A stretch of 64,000 nt of DNA from Schizochytrium sp. CCTCC M209059 (lineage: Eukaryota; Sar; Bigyra; Thraustochytrida; Thraustochytriidae), in NCBI GenBank assembly GCA_000818945.1, contig KN805388.1:275420-339419 (forward strand). Direction: 5' to 3'. The notes beneath the pieces were generated by a model that worked only from the letters and a program-made list of their open reading frames with translations, was not told where the DNA came from and did not search any database. The position numbers were made by a program, and so were the translations under genes. Shown one piece after another: positions 39,168-48,739 of the stretch. Within the stretch, counting starts at the first letter, position 1; the number at the start of each line of letters is the position of its first letter.

Positions 39168-41561
39168 TCAGCGTGAAGAACGACTCTGTGTAACGGCTGC
39201 AGCCGCTGGAAATAGAGCAGGAGGAAGCTTGAGGTCGTGAACGGAGACGTTGTGAGGCTGTTCATTGTGAATGAGAATGACCGATGTCCTGACATAGTCT
39301 TCAAATGGAACGACATGGATACCGTTGCCGTTAGGACGACGTCGCAAACTGAAACTCGAAGACGAGCAAACATTGCCACTATCGCCCATGCCTGCACCTG
39401 CTTCGAGCGCTGGGTCAGGGATACCGTCCTTGGCTTCCCAGCTTGCATCAGGTTCCGCAGTGACGCAAGGTTTGTTTTCGCGGAGCGAAGATGAGTACGC
39501 AAAAGCGCCAGTGTTGTTCACCACCTCGCATACGGCCTGACAAAGGAACTGACCCGAATGCACGTCGGGTAAGAGTCTGCTCCCCGGCCAATTCACATTG
39601 CCCGATTTAATGTATGACGACGTTGTCGATGTATTTTCCGCGAGGTATATACCATTGCCATACGATGCGCCGTGACGACGGTACTTGGAATGCGAGGAAA
39701 AGTTTTTGAGACCAAGACGCACAATCGAGTGCCAGTTGCCAGCAGGACTTCCGTGGAAGGCTAAAAAAGTCCCGTGCTTGCGCTGCAAGTGGCGGAAACG
39801 CGCCTCTTTCTCTGCAGGACTGAGGACCTGGAACTGGCATATCGTGGAAAGCCCAGGGATCTCCTCATCGGGTTCAAGGCATCGCAAAAAACTTCGGCAA
39901 CCGCCGCCAATGATCCAGCCGAGAAGCGAGTAGAGCTGACAATCGATCCTGTCAAGAAAGCTGCGCAAGGTCCCGCTCTGCGCATGCTCCAACAAAACCG
40001 TCATTGTTGGCATTCGCTTTACAAGACGTTCCACGATGCGCTTTTGGTCTGGAATGCCGGTTCCCTTGGGCGCGCAAAGTGTAATGGATGTCTCGTGGAT
40101 ATCCGTGAGTGCCATGGAAAGGAGGACGAGTAGAAAATCGACAACCTTCCAATTCTCGATAAGCTCGTGTTCCACGCTTACTCCAAGCTTGAGCTCCTCT
40201 GCCTGGAAGATGCACTGATCCGCATCGCACACTGCTGGCCGGAACATTGTCAGTGGAAGTGAGGACGAACACAGCATGCAACGTCCCACAATGCCTATGA
40301 TGGTGGACCTAACGAGATTCCCTAGGTCTGAAAGCTCGACAAGTTCGTTGGTGCAATTGTCTCTGCTCTTCGAGTCTTCGCCTCCAGTGTGTGTCCATGT
40401 GGACATGAAAGGGCCCACGCGTGTATTTGAAGGGACGGAGTGTGGCGAGAATTGTTTTCGCAACGCCTGCTTCTGAATATCCTCGCGTTCGCGCTTGGAC
40501 GCGTACTGCTTCTGGCGCAGTCTGTCCTGAATGATCCAGTTCATAGAACTCTGTAGGGTATCACGCTTCAGGTCCGGTGGGAACGCACTCTCGAAGATAC
40601 CAAGTCCAACGTTGGGAAATTCTCGAACGAGACCAAAACACTGCACGTTCTCCCAAGTTAAGCCGTAGTTGGCCTTGAAGAGCACGCGAACGACAGCGTG
40701 TTTTGCGATGCTTTTTTCCGCTTCGGTCTCGCACAAGGCCTGCAAACCTTTGAGTTGCACCTTTGTAAGATTGCTCGTGTGGCGCATGTCGACTTCGATC
40801 CATATCCAGGAAATGTTGCTATTCAGGGCGTAGAATGCGCCGCGATAGCCGTGTGGCAGGTCTGCGCACGCTCTACTGAGGTTGGCTTCGAGTTTTCCGG
40901 GACCAAGCCACAATCGCCCTTGTTCCCGCATTCTGTTGATCCATTCGTGCGTCACGCCGAGTTCGTGTGCGGCGCGGATTGCAGCCTCGCTCGTTTTCAC
41001 CATGGCCGTTGCGTTATCGGCACCGCCCTGCTCATCGCCATCGCCTTCGCCTTCGTCTTCATCTTCATCTTCATATGCGATGTCCATTTCATCGTCATCC
41101 TCGAGCTCAAAACTGACTGCGCTTTCTTTCGCGGCGTCCTCGTCATTGCATGCCGCTGCGCTGTCCTTGGGCTCACCACTGGTTGTACGCTGCGACGCCG
41201 CTACTCTTGAGGCCGGAGAAAAAAAGTCAAACAATGCGGAGAAGCGACGCTTCTTCCTTGCTGTGGACGATTTCGTCTTGTTCTGAGCAGTCTCACTCTG
41301 CACCAAAGCAGTCACGCTACCTGCTTCGATCGCTTGCGGTACATTTACGTCCTCTTCCTCGTCTTCATTCACGTCGCCATTTGGGCACTCGTGAGACAAG
41401 ATCGTGTCAAGGCTCTCTTGCGAAGCGTTGCGAGACGGCATTTGGGTAGACACTAAACGCAATGACGACAGCGCAGGCGGATTTGGCGATGCAGCTGCCG
41501 CAGCTGCCGCCGTCGCCGCCGACGAAGGAACAGAAATCGGGGACTGCGTCGAGGAATTCAT
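39168..41561 (-). CDS. PARP6/PARP8-type ADP-ribosyltransferase
   Basis: 797 residues. The N-terminal quarter is Ala/Ser-rich then strongly acidic (EDEDEDEGEGDGDE). The middle (about 200-330) carries a UBC/RWD-like or PARP6/8-type region (VVRVLFKANYGLTWENVQCF). Next is the Cys motif CMLCSSSLPLTMFRPAVCD followed by CIFQAEELKLGVSVEHEL, as in PARP6/8 and fungal PARP proteins. The C-terminal catalytic domain (about 560-790) shows FLAFHGSPAGNWHSIVRLGL, then GNGIYLAENTSTTSSYI. The NAD-binding His and Tyr are thus present. The third position, in NGIHVVPFEDYVRTS, is not Glu, so mono- rather than poly-ADP-ribosylation is expected. ATG 41561 is the first in the frame. Confidence 0.85.
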   Translation of the reverse strand: MNSSTQSPISVPSSAATAAAAAAASPNPPALSSLRLVSTQMPSRNASQESLDTILSHECPNGDVNEDEEEDVNVPQAIEAGSVTALVQSETAQNKTKSSTARKKRRFSALFDFFSPASRVAASQRTTSGEPKDSAAACNDEDAAKESAVSFELEDDDEMDIAYEDEDEDEGEGDGDEQGGADNATAMVKTSEAAIRAAHELGVTHEWINRMREQGRLWLGPGKLEANLSRACADLPHGYRGAFYALNSNISWIWIEVDMRHTSNLTKVQLKGLQALCETEAEKSIAKHAVVRVLFKANYGLTWENVQCFGLVREFPNVGLGIFESAFPPDLKRDTLQSSMNWIIQDRLRQKQYASKREREDIQKQALRKQFSPHSVPSNTRVGPFMSTWTHTGGEDSKSRDNCTNELVELSDLGNLVRSTIIGIVGRCMLCSSSLPLTMFRPAVCDADQCIFQAEELKLGVSVEHELIENWKVVDFLLVLLSMALTDIHETSITLCAPKGTGIPDQKRIVERLVKRMPTMTVLLEHAQSGTLRSFLDRIDCQLYSLLGWIIGGGCRSFLRCLEPDEEIPGLSTICQFQVLSPAEKEARFRHLQRKHGTFLAFHGSPAGNWHSIVRLGLKNFSSHSKYRRHGASYGNGIYLAENTSTTSSYIKSGNVNWPGSRLLPDVHSGQFLCQAVCEVVNNTGAFAYSSSLRENKPCVTAEPDASWEAKDGIPDPALEAGAGMGDSGNVCSSSSFSLRRRPNGNGIHVVPFEDYVRTSVILIHNEQPHNVSVHDLKLPPALFPAAAAVTQSRSSR

Positions 41562-43149
41562 TCTTTTTTGGCGAGGATTCTTTTGCGGAGAACTCGACTG
41601 TTCATGCAATAATATACTGGCAACAGGCCGTACGTCCTTGAGGCAAGCGCGCAGTAAGGGTGCAAAGCGAGAAGCGAGTCCCTGCGCGGTGCCCTTGCGC
41701 AAACGCGGACGCGGGTCTTTGGACCAAAGTTCCTTTTGGAAAACGAAATCTCCGGGGGCTGGGCTCGCTTGCTCTCCGCCACTGCGCGCGAGCGCGCGCG
41801 TCTGGAGAGAAAAGTCAGATGCGCGGAGTGAAGACGCACGCAAGCTCGATCGCGCGGGGTAAAGGCACCACGCGGCGGAGTCGCCCCGCTCCGCCCGGCC
41901 CCGGCGCGTCCGAGCTTCTTCACTTTGTTACCAGTTTGCTGATTGGAGAACTGGCGCAAGATAATTGCTGATTGTGGAGAACCCGATTTATTATTTTATG
42001 GTGCCCGAGGCAAACGAGAAACCCCAGCCAGTCGAGTCGAGAGTCTTTGCTTGTTAGCTTCCTTTGCTTTCTCGCTGCCTTGCTTACTTTCTTCAGTAGC
42101 GTAGACTTGTCAAGATATTCAGGCATTCCCTCCACCTGCTCATTGGTCTTGTTGCTTGATGACGCACTCAGAACTTCTTTCTTTCTCCGCGACAACTAGG
42201 AACGTCGAAATGTTCACCCAAACATTCTAGTTTTTTCGAGCGGAGCTTACCATCATCATTAACAACAACAACAAACATCTTCTTCCTCTTCTTCTTCTTC
42301 TTCCTGTTGATTGTTTTTCTTTTGCAAGATATATTGTGATTTGATCTTACTTGCAACCAACAAAGAGCAACATTACTTCAATATTTCATTCAATACACAT
42401 CAATGCGCGCAATGAGTTCTTCATTAAAAGCTTCGGCCAGGTACTGCCACTCAATTTGTCAGTGTCCTTTCTGTCCAGTGAAGATGATTGTCAATCGACC
42501 TCATGAAAACGTACTCGAGAGCACATAGCCCCGTGTTCTGAGCAAGAGCCTCTCCAAGGCTGGCTCTGCTGCCCTTGACGTGAATGTTGTTTCGGTCTAG
42601 ACTAGGCAGAGCATCACGTCAGCCCAAAATACGTTCCCTTTTCCTTTGCTCGCTCGTCGACTTGCTTAAATTTACGCAAATTTGAGTTGGCCTCCAGTTC
42701 TCGCGCAAGTGCGCATGCTTCGTCGTCAGCAACATGGTTGCTTCCGAGACTGCTCTGACACTGTCAAGTTAGTCTTTGACACGTTCTTGCTGCGAGATAC
42801 TTCCAGCAAAAGAGATACGTAGTACCAGAAAAATAAGAAGAACAAGAAAATGTTCTTGAGCTAGCTAGCTAGGCTATTTAGCTAGCTTTGGCCTCGCGCA
42901 CGTCACTCGAGGAGGGGGGGGGGGGGGGGGGGGGGCTTAAGGGGCTGGCAGCGGGGCGGGTCTACGCCACGAGCGGGCGTGCGACGGTGGAGGCGGCGGT
43001 GAGCGAGGCAGCGCCTGCACCACGTGCCGTCCGGTGTGCGGCACGTGCAGCGCTTTCCTGTCGCAGCACTAGGCCCAGCTAGGCCTGGCCTAGGCTAACT
43101 TTTTTTTCTTCTTTTCTTCGCCTCTGCACTTTCCAAGCCTACTTGTACT
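41562..43149. other. Intergenic, divergent promoters, homopolymer runs
   Basis: Spacer between the PARP gene and the plus-strand SEC14 gene. It contains a CTT run near 42283-42302, an AGCTAGCT tract at about 42859-42885, one CGCAAGTG octamer near 42703 and a 22-G run. No gene seen. Confidence 0.5.
42914..42935 (+). repeat. Run of 22 G
   Basis: Uninterrupted G tract about 215 bp upstream of the SEC14 start codon. It could form a quadruplex and is also a likely sequencing weak spot. Confidence 0.9.
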
Positions 43150-44805
43150 ATGCACGCCGCGGAGGAGCGCAACAAGAACAAGTGCGACAACAGCGACAAG
43201 TCGAGTACCTTCCTCGCGGTCCTCGACGGCGGCCGGCAATTGGTGATCGCTGAGCGCTGGCGCGCGGGGAGGACGGACGCGGGCGACGGAGACCCCGAGG
43301 CCGCGAGGGCGTTCGGCGCGCGCGCGCAAGAGCAAGAGGGTGGGGAGGGGGAGAGAGCACGAGAGCGAGCAAGAAGTAAGATGCCGCGACTTTCTGTGCG
43401 CAAGTCCAAGGACAAGCTCGAGGCGGGCGCCAACGCGGCCAAGGCGGTATGGGCCTCGGGCCTCGCGGTCTCGTCGACCACAGTGGCCGCCTTCGAAGAG
43501 GGCGACGAAGACGGGCTCAAGGACCTGCTCGACGCTTTAGACTACACGCGCGCAGACGACCCCGAGGCCACCGTGCCCAAGCGATGGGTCGAGTACTGCG
43601 GTGGCGACGAGAACAAGGCGCGACGACGCTGGCGCGCCATGGCGGCCTATAGAGAATCCCACGCCATGGACGATATGCTGCGGCGTGAGCAAAAGGAGTT
43701 CTTTCGCATTAAGAAGTTGTACCCTCAATTCTGGCTCGGTCAAGATGCTCAGGGCAATCTCGTCACGCTCGAGCTCCTGCGCGACACCCGCGAGATTGTC
43801 TCCTTGCTGCGGCGCTCCGGCATCTCTGCCGAACGCTTCGCGCGCCATCAAAGCTTTCTCACAGAGTACTGGATCCATCAGAACCTTTCACGCACTGGGC
43901 AAATGGTGCGCATTATCGACGTTCAGGACACGCCCATTCTCGCCCAGTCGCTCGGTAGCGTGCGCCAGTACTTTGGGGCGACGAGTATCGCCATGTACCA
44001 CTACCCGGGTCTGACGGCCAAAATCTACTTTGTCAACGTCTCGCGAGCCTTTCGCATCATCTGGTCTCTGATGGCCAACTTTCTCGACGAGCGCACACGC
44101 GAGTCCGTGCATTTGCTCAACTCGCCTCTCGAACTGCCCGAGGACCTCATGCCAGACGTTTTCATGGGCGAGCTCTCGCGCGATCTTGAACACGTAGGTA
44201 TCGAGTCAACGCTAAGTCGCTTTGTGCGACGCATCAATGCCCAACATGCTTCACCTCAGTCGGTCATGACGGGCGGTAGCGGAGACGACCACGAGCCTGC
44301 CGTGCTCTACGACAAGGATAGTTTCCTTGCCGCCTTACCGGGCTCATGGACCGAAATTAGCATTGAAAGTGAGTCTCTCGACCCGATTCTGCGCGCTGCC
44401 GGAGTCTCGTACTTGAGTCGGACAGCCTTTTTAATGGTCAGCTTCTCCGAGACAATCACGGTGGACGGCGCGAAAGTGACAGTTAATGCATGGGCAGGTC
44501 CCGTGTCCAGGATGCTTTCGGGTAATTATGATGGCACCGTTGAGGAAAGTGATGATGAAGACGACCGGGTACCCGATCTAGAGGTGCGTCTCGATCTTGT
44601 CGAGCGTCCCGTTTTCCTCGTGGACTCTGCATGCACGCCTTGCCTGCGTTTCACTTGCAAGTTCCCCAATGGCGACGTCCTTACCATCCATCATGGCATT
44701 CACCGCTTCTCCAAGGACAAAAAGGTGACCAACGTCAAGTACAAGCCTCGGTTTGGAGACAGTGCACCAAGCTGCTTGCTTGTGATGCGCAAGACGTCCG
44801 AATAG
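43150..44805 (+). CDS. SEC14/CRAL-TRIO protein with shared C-terminal domain
   Basis: 551 residues. The basic/acidic N-terminus is followed by a CRAL-TRIO N-segment (about 125-190) and lobe (about 190-363: FFRIKKLYPQFWLGQD, MVRIIDVQDTPILAQSLG, MYHYPGLTAKIYFVNVSRAF). The C-terminal domain (about 391-551: LPGSWTEISIESESLDPILR, FPNGDVLTIHHGIHRFSKDK) matches the end of the long SEC14 gene at 15059. It lacks that paralogue's PH-like and TM parts, so it is probably a soluble lipid-transfer protein. ATG 43150 is chosen because codons after it keep G/C at third positions; ATG 43381 (MPRLSVRKSKD) is the alternative. Intronless. The two SEC14 families in this window differ clearly in sequence, unlike the tandem pair. 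Confidence 0.82.
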   Translation: MHAAEERNKNKCDNSDKSSTFLAVLDGGRQLVIAERWRAGRTDAGDGDPEAARAFGARAQEQEGGEGERARERARSKMPRLSVRKSKDKLEAGANAAKAVWASGLAVSSTTVAAFEEGDEDGLKDLLDALDYTRADDPEATVPKRWVEYCGGDENKARRRWRAMAAYRESHAMDDMLRREQKEFFRIKKLYPQFWLGQDAQGNLVTLELLRDTREIVSLLRRSGISAERFARHQSFLTEYWIHQNLSRTGQMVRIIDVQDTPILAQSLGSVRQYFGATSIAMYHYPGLTAKIYFVNVSRAFRIIWSLMANFLDERTRESVHLLNSPLELPEDLMPDVFMGELSRDLEHVGIESTLSRFVRRINAQHASPQSVMTGGSGDDHEPAVLYDKDSFLAALPGSWTEISIESESLDPILRAAGVSYLSRTAFLMVSFSETITVDGAKVTVNAWAGPVSRMLSGNYDGTVEESDDEDDRVPDLEVRLDLVERPVFLVDSACTPCLRFTCKFPNGDVLTIHHGIHRFSKDKKVTNVKYKPRFGDSAPSCLLVMRKTSE

Positions 44806-45358
44806 TCTTATCTCACCTCTTTTGAATAGTAGACACGCTGGATAGATAACTGGCGAAAATCTTACGCGACTTCTGAACTCCTTGCTCGAAGTAAGTGTTC
44901 ATTTTTCTGGATTTTCTGTGGAAAAAATGAAATACTTTTCTCCCTTGTAAGATGGTTGTGGCTGCAATTTCGGAGCTTGAATGGCGCGCGCAGGATGCTC
45001 TCGCAAAGCTCTGCGTCTGAATGTGAGTTTCGGCGGCCACAAATGACGAATGAATTGAAAGCCCAAAACAAAAGAAAAAACAAAAGCAAAAACACCAGCA
45101 CGCGCTTGGACGCGTAAAGCTGCTACATCGAGCTGCGTCGAGTTCTGGCTGACTTAAACCCCTTCGTCAGACGACCAGCTTGAGTTTAGTTTCGGATAAA
45201 GATCCAAGCATGGCCTTGAAAAAAAACTTTTCGGAATCGAAGTAGATTTGGTCTTTATCTTTATTCCTCTTCTGTTCGCCGTGGTCAAGACTTGGAGGCA
45301 TACCATTTATCGACTCAAAAACTCAATATGAAAAATGCTTGGCCTTCTAGTTCTTCTC
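44806..45358. other. Intergenic between convergent genes
   Basis: AT-richer spacer; no gene seen. Confidence 0.5.
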
Positions 45359-47017
45359 TTACAGCAAAACGAACTCGTCGTCGCCATCAGAGCCCTCAGA
45401 CGCCGTCTCCATGCCTGCATCATCGTCGTCTTCGGCATCATCTTCATTCGTGGTGACAGCGTTAGCTTGGGCATTGACGCGCGCTGCTGCATTTGCATTC
45501 AGTCTGCTGGCTTGCCGCGGAGGCTTGGGCCGTGTGGCCTCGGCGCGACATTTTGCCGACGCCGTGGCAAACATGCCAGAGCTGCCACCATTGTCATCGT
45601 CGACGTCGTCGTCATCATCATCGAGGTCTCCATAGGAGGGCCGAGACTCTGCAAAGGAGACAAAAGGCAGCCCAAACGTGTGGAATTGACCAACGCGGGC
45701 CACCAGATCAGCGAGTTCTTCTGGCGAATTCACGTAAAACCCCACTGCCAAAGACGGATCGATGGCCCGCGCGGGAATCACCCGAGGTGACGCGCAGTGA
45801 TACGTGTTGACAGTGTCCTGATAAGGAAAGAATTCGTTGTCGCACTCTTGCTCATTGGCGGCAACCTGGACAGTATGTGGATCCAGATACAAGAGATCCT
45901 GCCCCTGGGAGCCAATAAAGTACAGGGAGTGCGCAGGACGGCCGCCAATCATGCCCACGCATTGCGGCAGCTTGAGCGTCTCAATGAGGGGCGCAATGTA
46001 ATCATGATTGATAGTGTGAAGTCCCAAACGAACCGGAACAATTAAGAAAAGCGCCGAAGTCCACTGCGGCGCCCGTCTCGGGTGGAGCATGGGGTCGTCC
46101 AACGACGGCACGCTCTTCTTTTGGCCTACGGGCGTGGCGCTTTCCTTATAAGGATCCTCCTCACCATCACCGGTAGCATCCGCAGTAGCGGTCTGACCAG
46201 TCGATGGATCATCGGGCTTTTTCTCACAGAGTCCACGAAGCTCTTCAAGGTAGATTGCCCCATCGTCGGAAATGTATACAGAAATGTCCTGGCGCGAAGA
46301 CATGGAGCGAAGGGACTGAAAGTCGCGATCCAGGATGCTTGTAGCAGGCGCGCTGCTCTTGGCAGAGGCACGAAGGCTGTGCGAACTGACGAGCTCACGC
46401 AGTACAAGGGCTACCGTATTGGGGCCGTACCATTCTCCCGGTTTTTTCCCAAATTGTCTACCGCATTCGGTCATGCGATGAATCGAGTAAAAAGCAAAGT
46501 ACTTGGGAGCATCGACGAACCAGCGCAACAAGTTACGATGCGCGTTCGAAGCGGGACGATGACGGCCGTATTCCTCGCGACCCAGATGCCGCACCAGAGT
46601 TTCAGCAAGCATCATTTGCGCACTGCGCAGCATGCATCCCCACCCACTATCCGAGGTAAAGGACGAGGGCGGCTTCATCGGGAGGAAGCCGCGTCGGTAG
46701 GTCATCCACACGACGGCCCGAAATGCAGCGAGGAACTGTGCCCATTCGTCGCCGTTATGGCCCGAGGTTGAAAGCGTGCCGTCCTTGTTCTTCGCATGAT
46801 TTCCAACTTTGAGTTCGTCCTCCTCAGCGTTCCCACCTGCTCCGATTTTGCTATCATGGAGGACGTGCGTCCGAGCGGTCTCTGTCTCTGCAGCAGCTGC
46901 AGCAGCAGCGGCGGCTGCGGCTGCAGCAGCGGCGAGGTCGAAGCTGCGGCCGAAGAGGAAGACCGGGTCGGCGTCTTCGCCGGTCGCCGGCGCCCTGCCC
47001 AGCTGCGCGCCCAGCAT
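45359..47017 (-). CDS. ATG4: Autophagy cysteine protease ATG4
   Basis: 552 residues, C54 peptidase that processes and delipidates ATG8. The start DPVFLFGRSFD is the ATG4 N-terminal strand. The catalytic Cys is in SDSGWGCMLRSAQMMLAETL (Cys128), and the Asp-His pair is in YLDPHTVQ (Asp379, His381). CVGMIGGRPAHSLYFIGSQG precedes it, as in the family. An acidic and Ala/Asn-rich insertion lies near the C-terminus. The very end is DGDDEFVLL, an acidic patch plus F-x-x-L that fits an ATG8-interacting motif, as at the C-terminus of human ATG4B. The frame is open further upstream but without ATG; 47017 is the first ATG. An Ala tract (about 33-48) follows the start. Head-to-head with SYS1. Confidence 0.9.
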   Translation of the reverse strand: MLGAQLGRAPATGEDADPVFLFGRSFDLAAAAAAAAAAAAAAAETETARTHVLHDSKIGAGGNAEEDELKVGNHAKNKDGTLSTSGHNGDEWAQFLAAFRAVVWMTYRRGFLPMKPPSSFTSDSGWGCMLRSAQMMLAETLVRHLGREEYGRHRPASNAHRNLLRWFVDAPKYFAFYSIHRMTECGRQFGKKPGEWYGPNTVALVLRELVSSHSLRASAKSSAPATSILDRDFQSLRSMSSRQDISVYISDDGAIYLEELRGLCEKKPDDPSTGQTATADATGDGEEDPYKESATPVGQKKSVPSLDDPMLHPRRAPQWTSALFLIVPVRLGLHTINHDYIAPLIETLKLPQCVGMIGGRPAHSLYFIGSQGQDLLYLDPHTVQVAANEQECDNEFFPYQDTVNTYHCASPRVIPARAIDPSLAVGFYVNSPEELADLVARVGQFHTFGLPFVSFAESRPSYGDLDDDDDDVDDDNGGSSGMFATASAKCRAEATRPKPPRQASRLNANAAARVNAQANAVTTNEDDAEDDDDAGMETASEGSDGDDEFVLL

Positions 47018-47600
47018 GCTCGCGAGCCCTTCCACGGTCTGCCGGGCGCGGAGCAGGCCTTCGTACACCCACGCCTGGCCCAACGACACGACCGGCGCCG
47101 CGCCGGCGCCGCGCTCCCGCGGCCAGATGGTTCCGGCTCCGCGCTGCGCGCGCGAGGCCCCAAGGAAATTGCTTCTCCGTTTGATCTCCTTCGCCCCCCT
47201 CTCCGAGTCTCTCTCTCTCTCTCTCTCTCTCTCCCTGCGTCTGCGCCGCAACCGAAACCGCCCGTCGAGCGGACCGGTTTCACGCCGCCGCGTAACCGAA
47301 GCAGCGGCGGCTGGGTCGCGTCTCTCTTTCTCTCCGTCTCTCGCGCGGATAGAGTCGTCATCGTCATCTCCACGCCGCGCGGACCTCGAGCTCTGCGTCG
47401 CGCGCGGCGGCAGAGCGGGCTGGGCGTCGCGCGCGTCGCGTCGCGTCGCGGCGGGAGCTGCCGTCTGCGGGCCCCGCCCGGCGAGAGCTGCTCGCGGCCG
47501 CGCCTGCGCTGGGTCGAGGGCGCGGGACGTTGAGGAGCCCGCGCGGGGCAGCGCGTGCGTGCACGACGTGCACGGCGTGCAAGGCGTGCACGTGCGCGCG
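47018..47600. promoter_or_regulatory. Shared ATG4/SYS1 upstream region
   Basis: 583 bp between divergent start codons, with a CT run at 47210-47233 and GC-rich flanks. Any promoter elements must serve both genes. On the minus side the frame upstream of ATG4 stays open (QAWVYEGLLRARQTVEGLAS), so an upstream start in a separate 5' exon is possible. Confidence 0.35.
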
Positions 47601-48482
47601 ATGCCGTTCTATGGCTCGCAAGAGTGGGACCCGAAGCTGATCGTGGCGCAAATTGTCGCGATACAGGTGCGTTGCGCGGCGGGGCGAGAGGGCGCGCCCT
47701 GAGAGTTAGTTGCACGCGAGACTTTTTGCTGACGTGGTGCGAAACAAATGTGTAGTGCCTCTCGTACACAACACTGGGGATGCTGCTTGGCATGTTCCAC
47801 GCCATCTTTGGTACCGAGCTCACGCTCGAGCAGGTAAGTTCATGCTGTCGCTCGTGGCCGAAGATCTGCTCTGGCTCACAAGCACTGGCACGAGCGCAGT
47901 TCTTTGGATACCGCGCTGTTGATGCAGGTGCACCGACAGGATGGGTCATCATTCTCTCGACTCTCTTCAACGCAGTTGTCAGGTACGTTTGACCAAAAGC
48001 ACAACGGACGACAAATGGAAGAAATAATGAGAGATAAATTCGTCATTTATAGAAATGGGCAAGTCTTTGCTAACGCTCGACGCTCTCACGTTCGAGACTT
48101 GCTATGTGCAGCGCGGGTTTTCTCTCCATCATTGTCGAGAGGGCGAAAAAATGTCTTGACTTTGCCTTTACGAATCACCTGCTTCATCTCATATTCTGCA
48201 CCATGTATGAGGGCTTTCCATCAAATTGGGAATGGTGGGTGCTCGATGTTGCATCCATGATTGTTCTTGCTGTTGTCGGTACGTTGAAGAGAATTGCTCG
48301 ATTTTCAATGCCTTCTTTTCAAAAAGAGAATTGCTCGATTTCCAATGCCTTCTTTTCAAATGGGACTAACGATTCGGCGACGTCTCTCACCCACAGGCGA
48401 GTATTTGTGCATGAGAAGAGAGCTTCGCGAGATTCGCATCAGCGACTTTCTCAGCGCGAGAAACCCATCATCGACCGTCTGA
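47601..48482 (+). CDS. SYS1: SYS1, Golgi membrane protein (five exons)
   Basis: 159 residues from exons 47601-47666, 47756-47833, 47900-47982, 48112-48278 and 48397-48482. All introns are GT-AG and the reading phases join exactly. SYS1 is a four-TM Golgi protein that recruits the small GTPase ARFRP1/ARL3p to the trans-Golgi. The match covers the whole length of the human protein: SQEWDPKLIVAQIVAIQ, then TLGMLLGMF, then AGAPTGWVIILSTLFNAVV, then RAKKCLDFAFTNHLLHLIFC, then EWWVLDVASMIVLAVVGEYL, then CMRRELREIRIS. Donors are GTGCGT, GTAAGT, GTACGT and GTACGT. Five exons in under 900 bp is unusual beside the intronless neighbours. Intron 4 contains a short tandem duplication. Confidence 0.9.
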
Positions 48483-48739
48483 CGCCACGTTCGCTGACTC
48501 GGACTGACTCCAAACCTAGTGAAATTTTATTCCTGAAGCGCTCATGGAAGCCTGATGAAAACATTTATTTCATTTCACATCGGTTCGTATTTCCACATCT
48601 CCTCGGCAGACCCTCAGCAGTTTCCTGCGCGTGCTCTTGTGGGTTCAAGCAACGCCTGTACATGGCTAGCCAGCAGATCTAGCCCTTTTTGTTGACGTTT
48701 TGTCAGTTCAGCTTGGCGTGGTCGTCTAGGGATTGTGCA

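Noticed and set aside
47018..47251. Upstream extension of ATG4 to 47251
   Set aside because: No ATG in that frame; the (CT)n tract translates to Arg-Glu repeats. A separate 5' exon remains possible.
46702..47970. 422-codon minus frame overlapping ATG4 and SYS1
   Set aside because: Overlaps two well-supported genes in other frames and has Arg/Ala-rich composition only.
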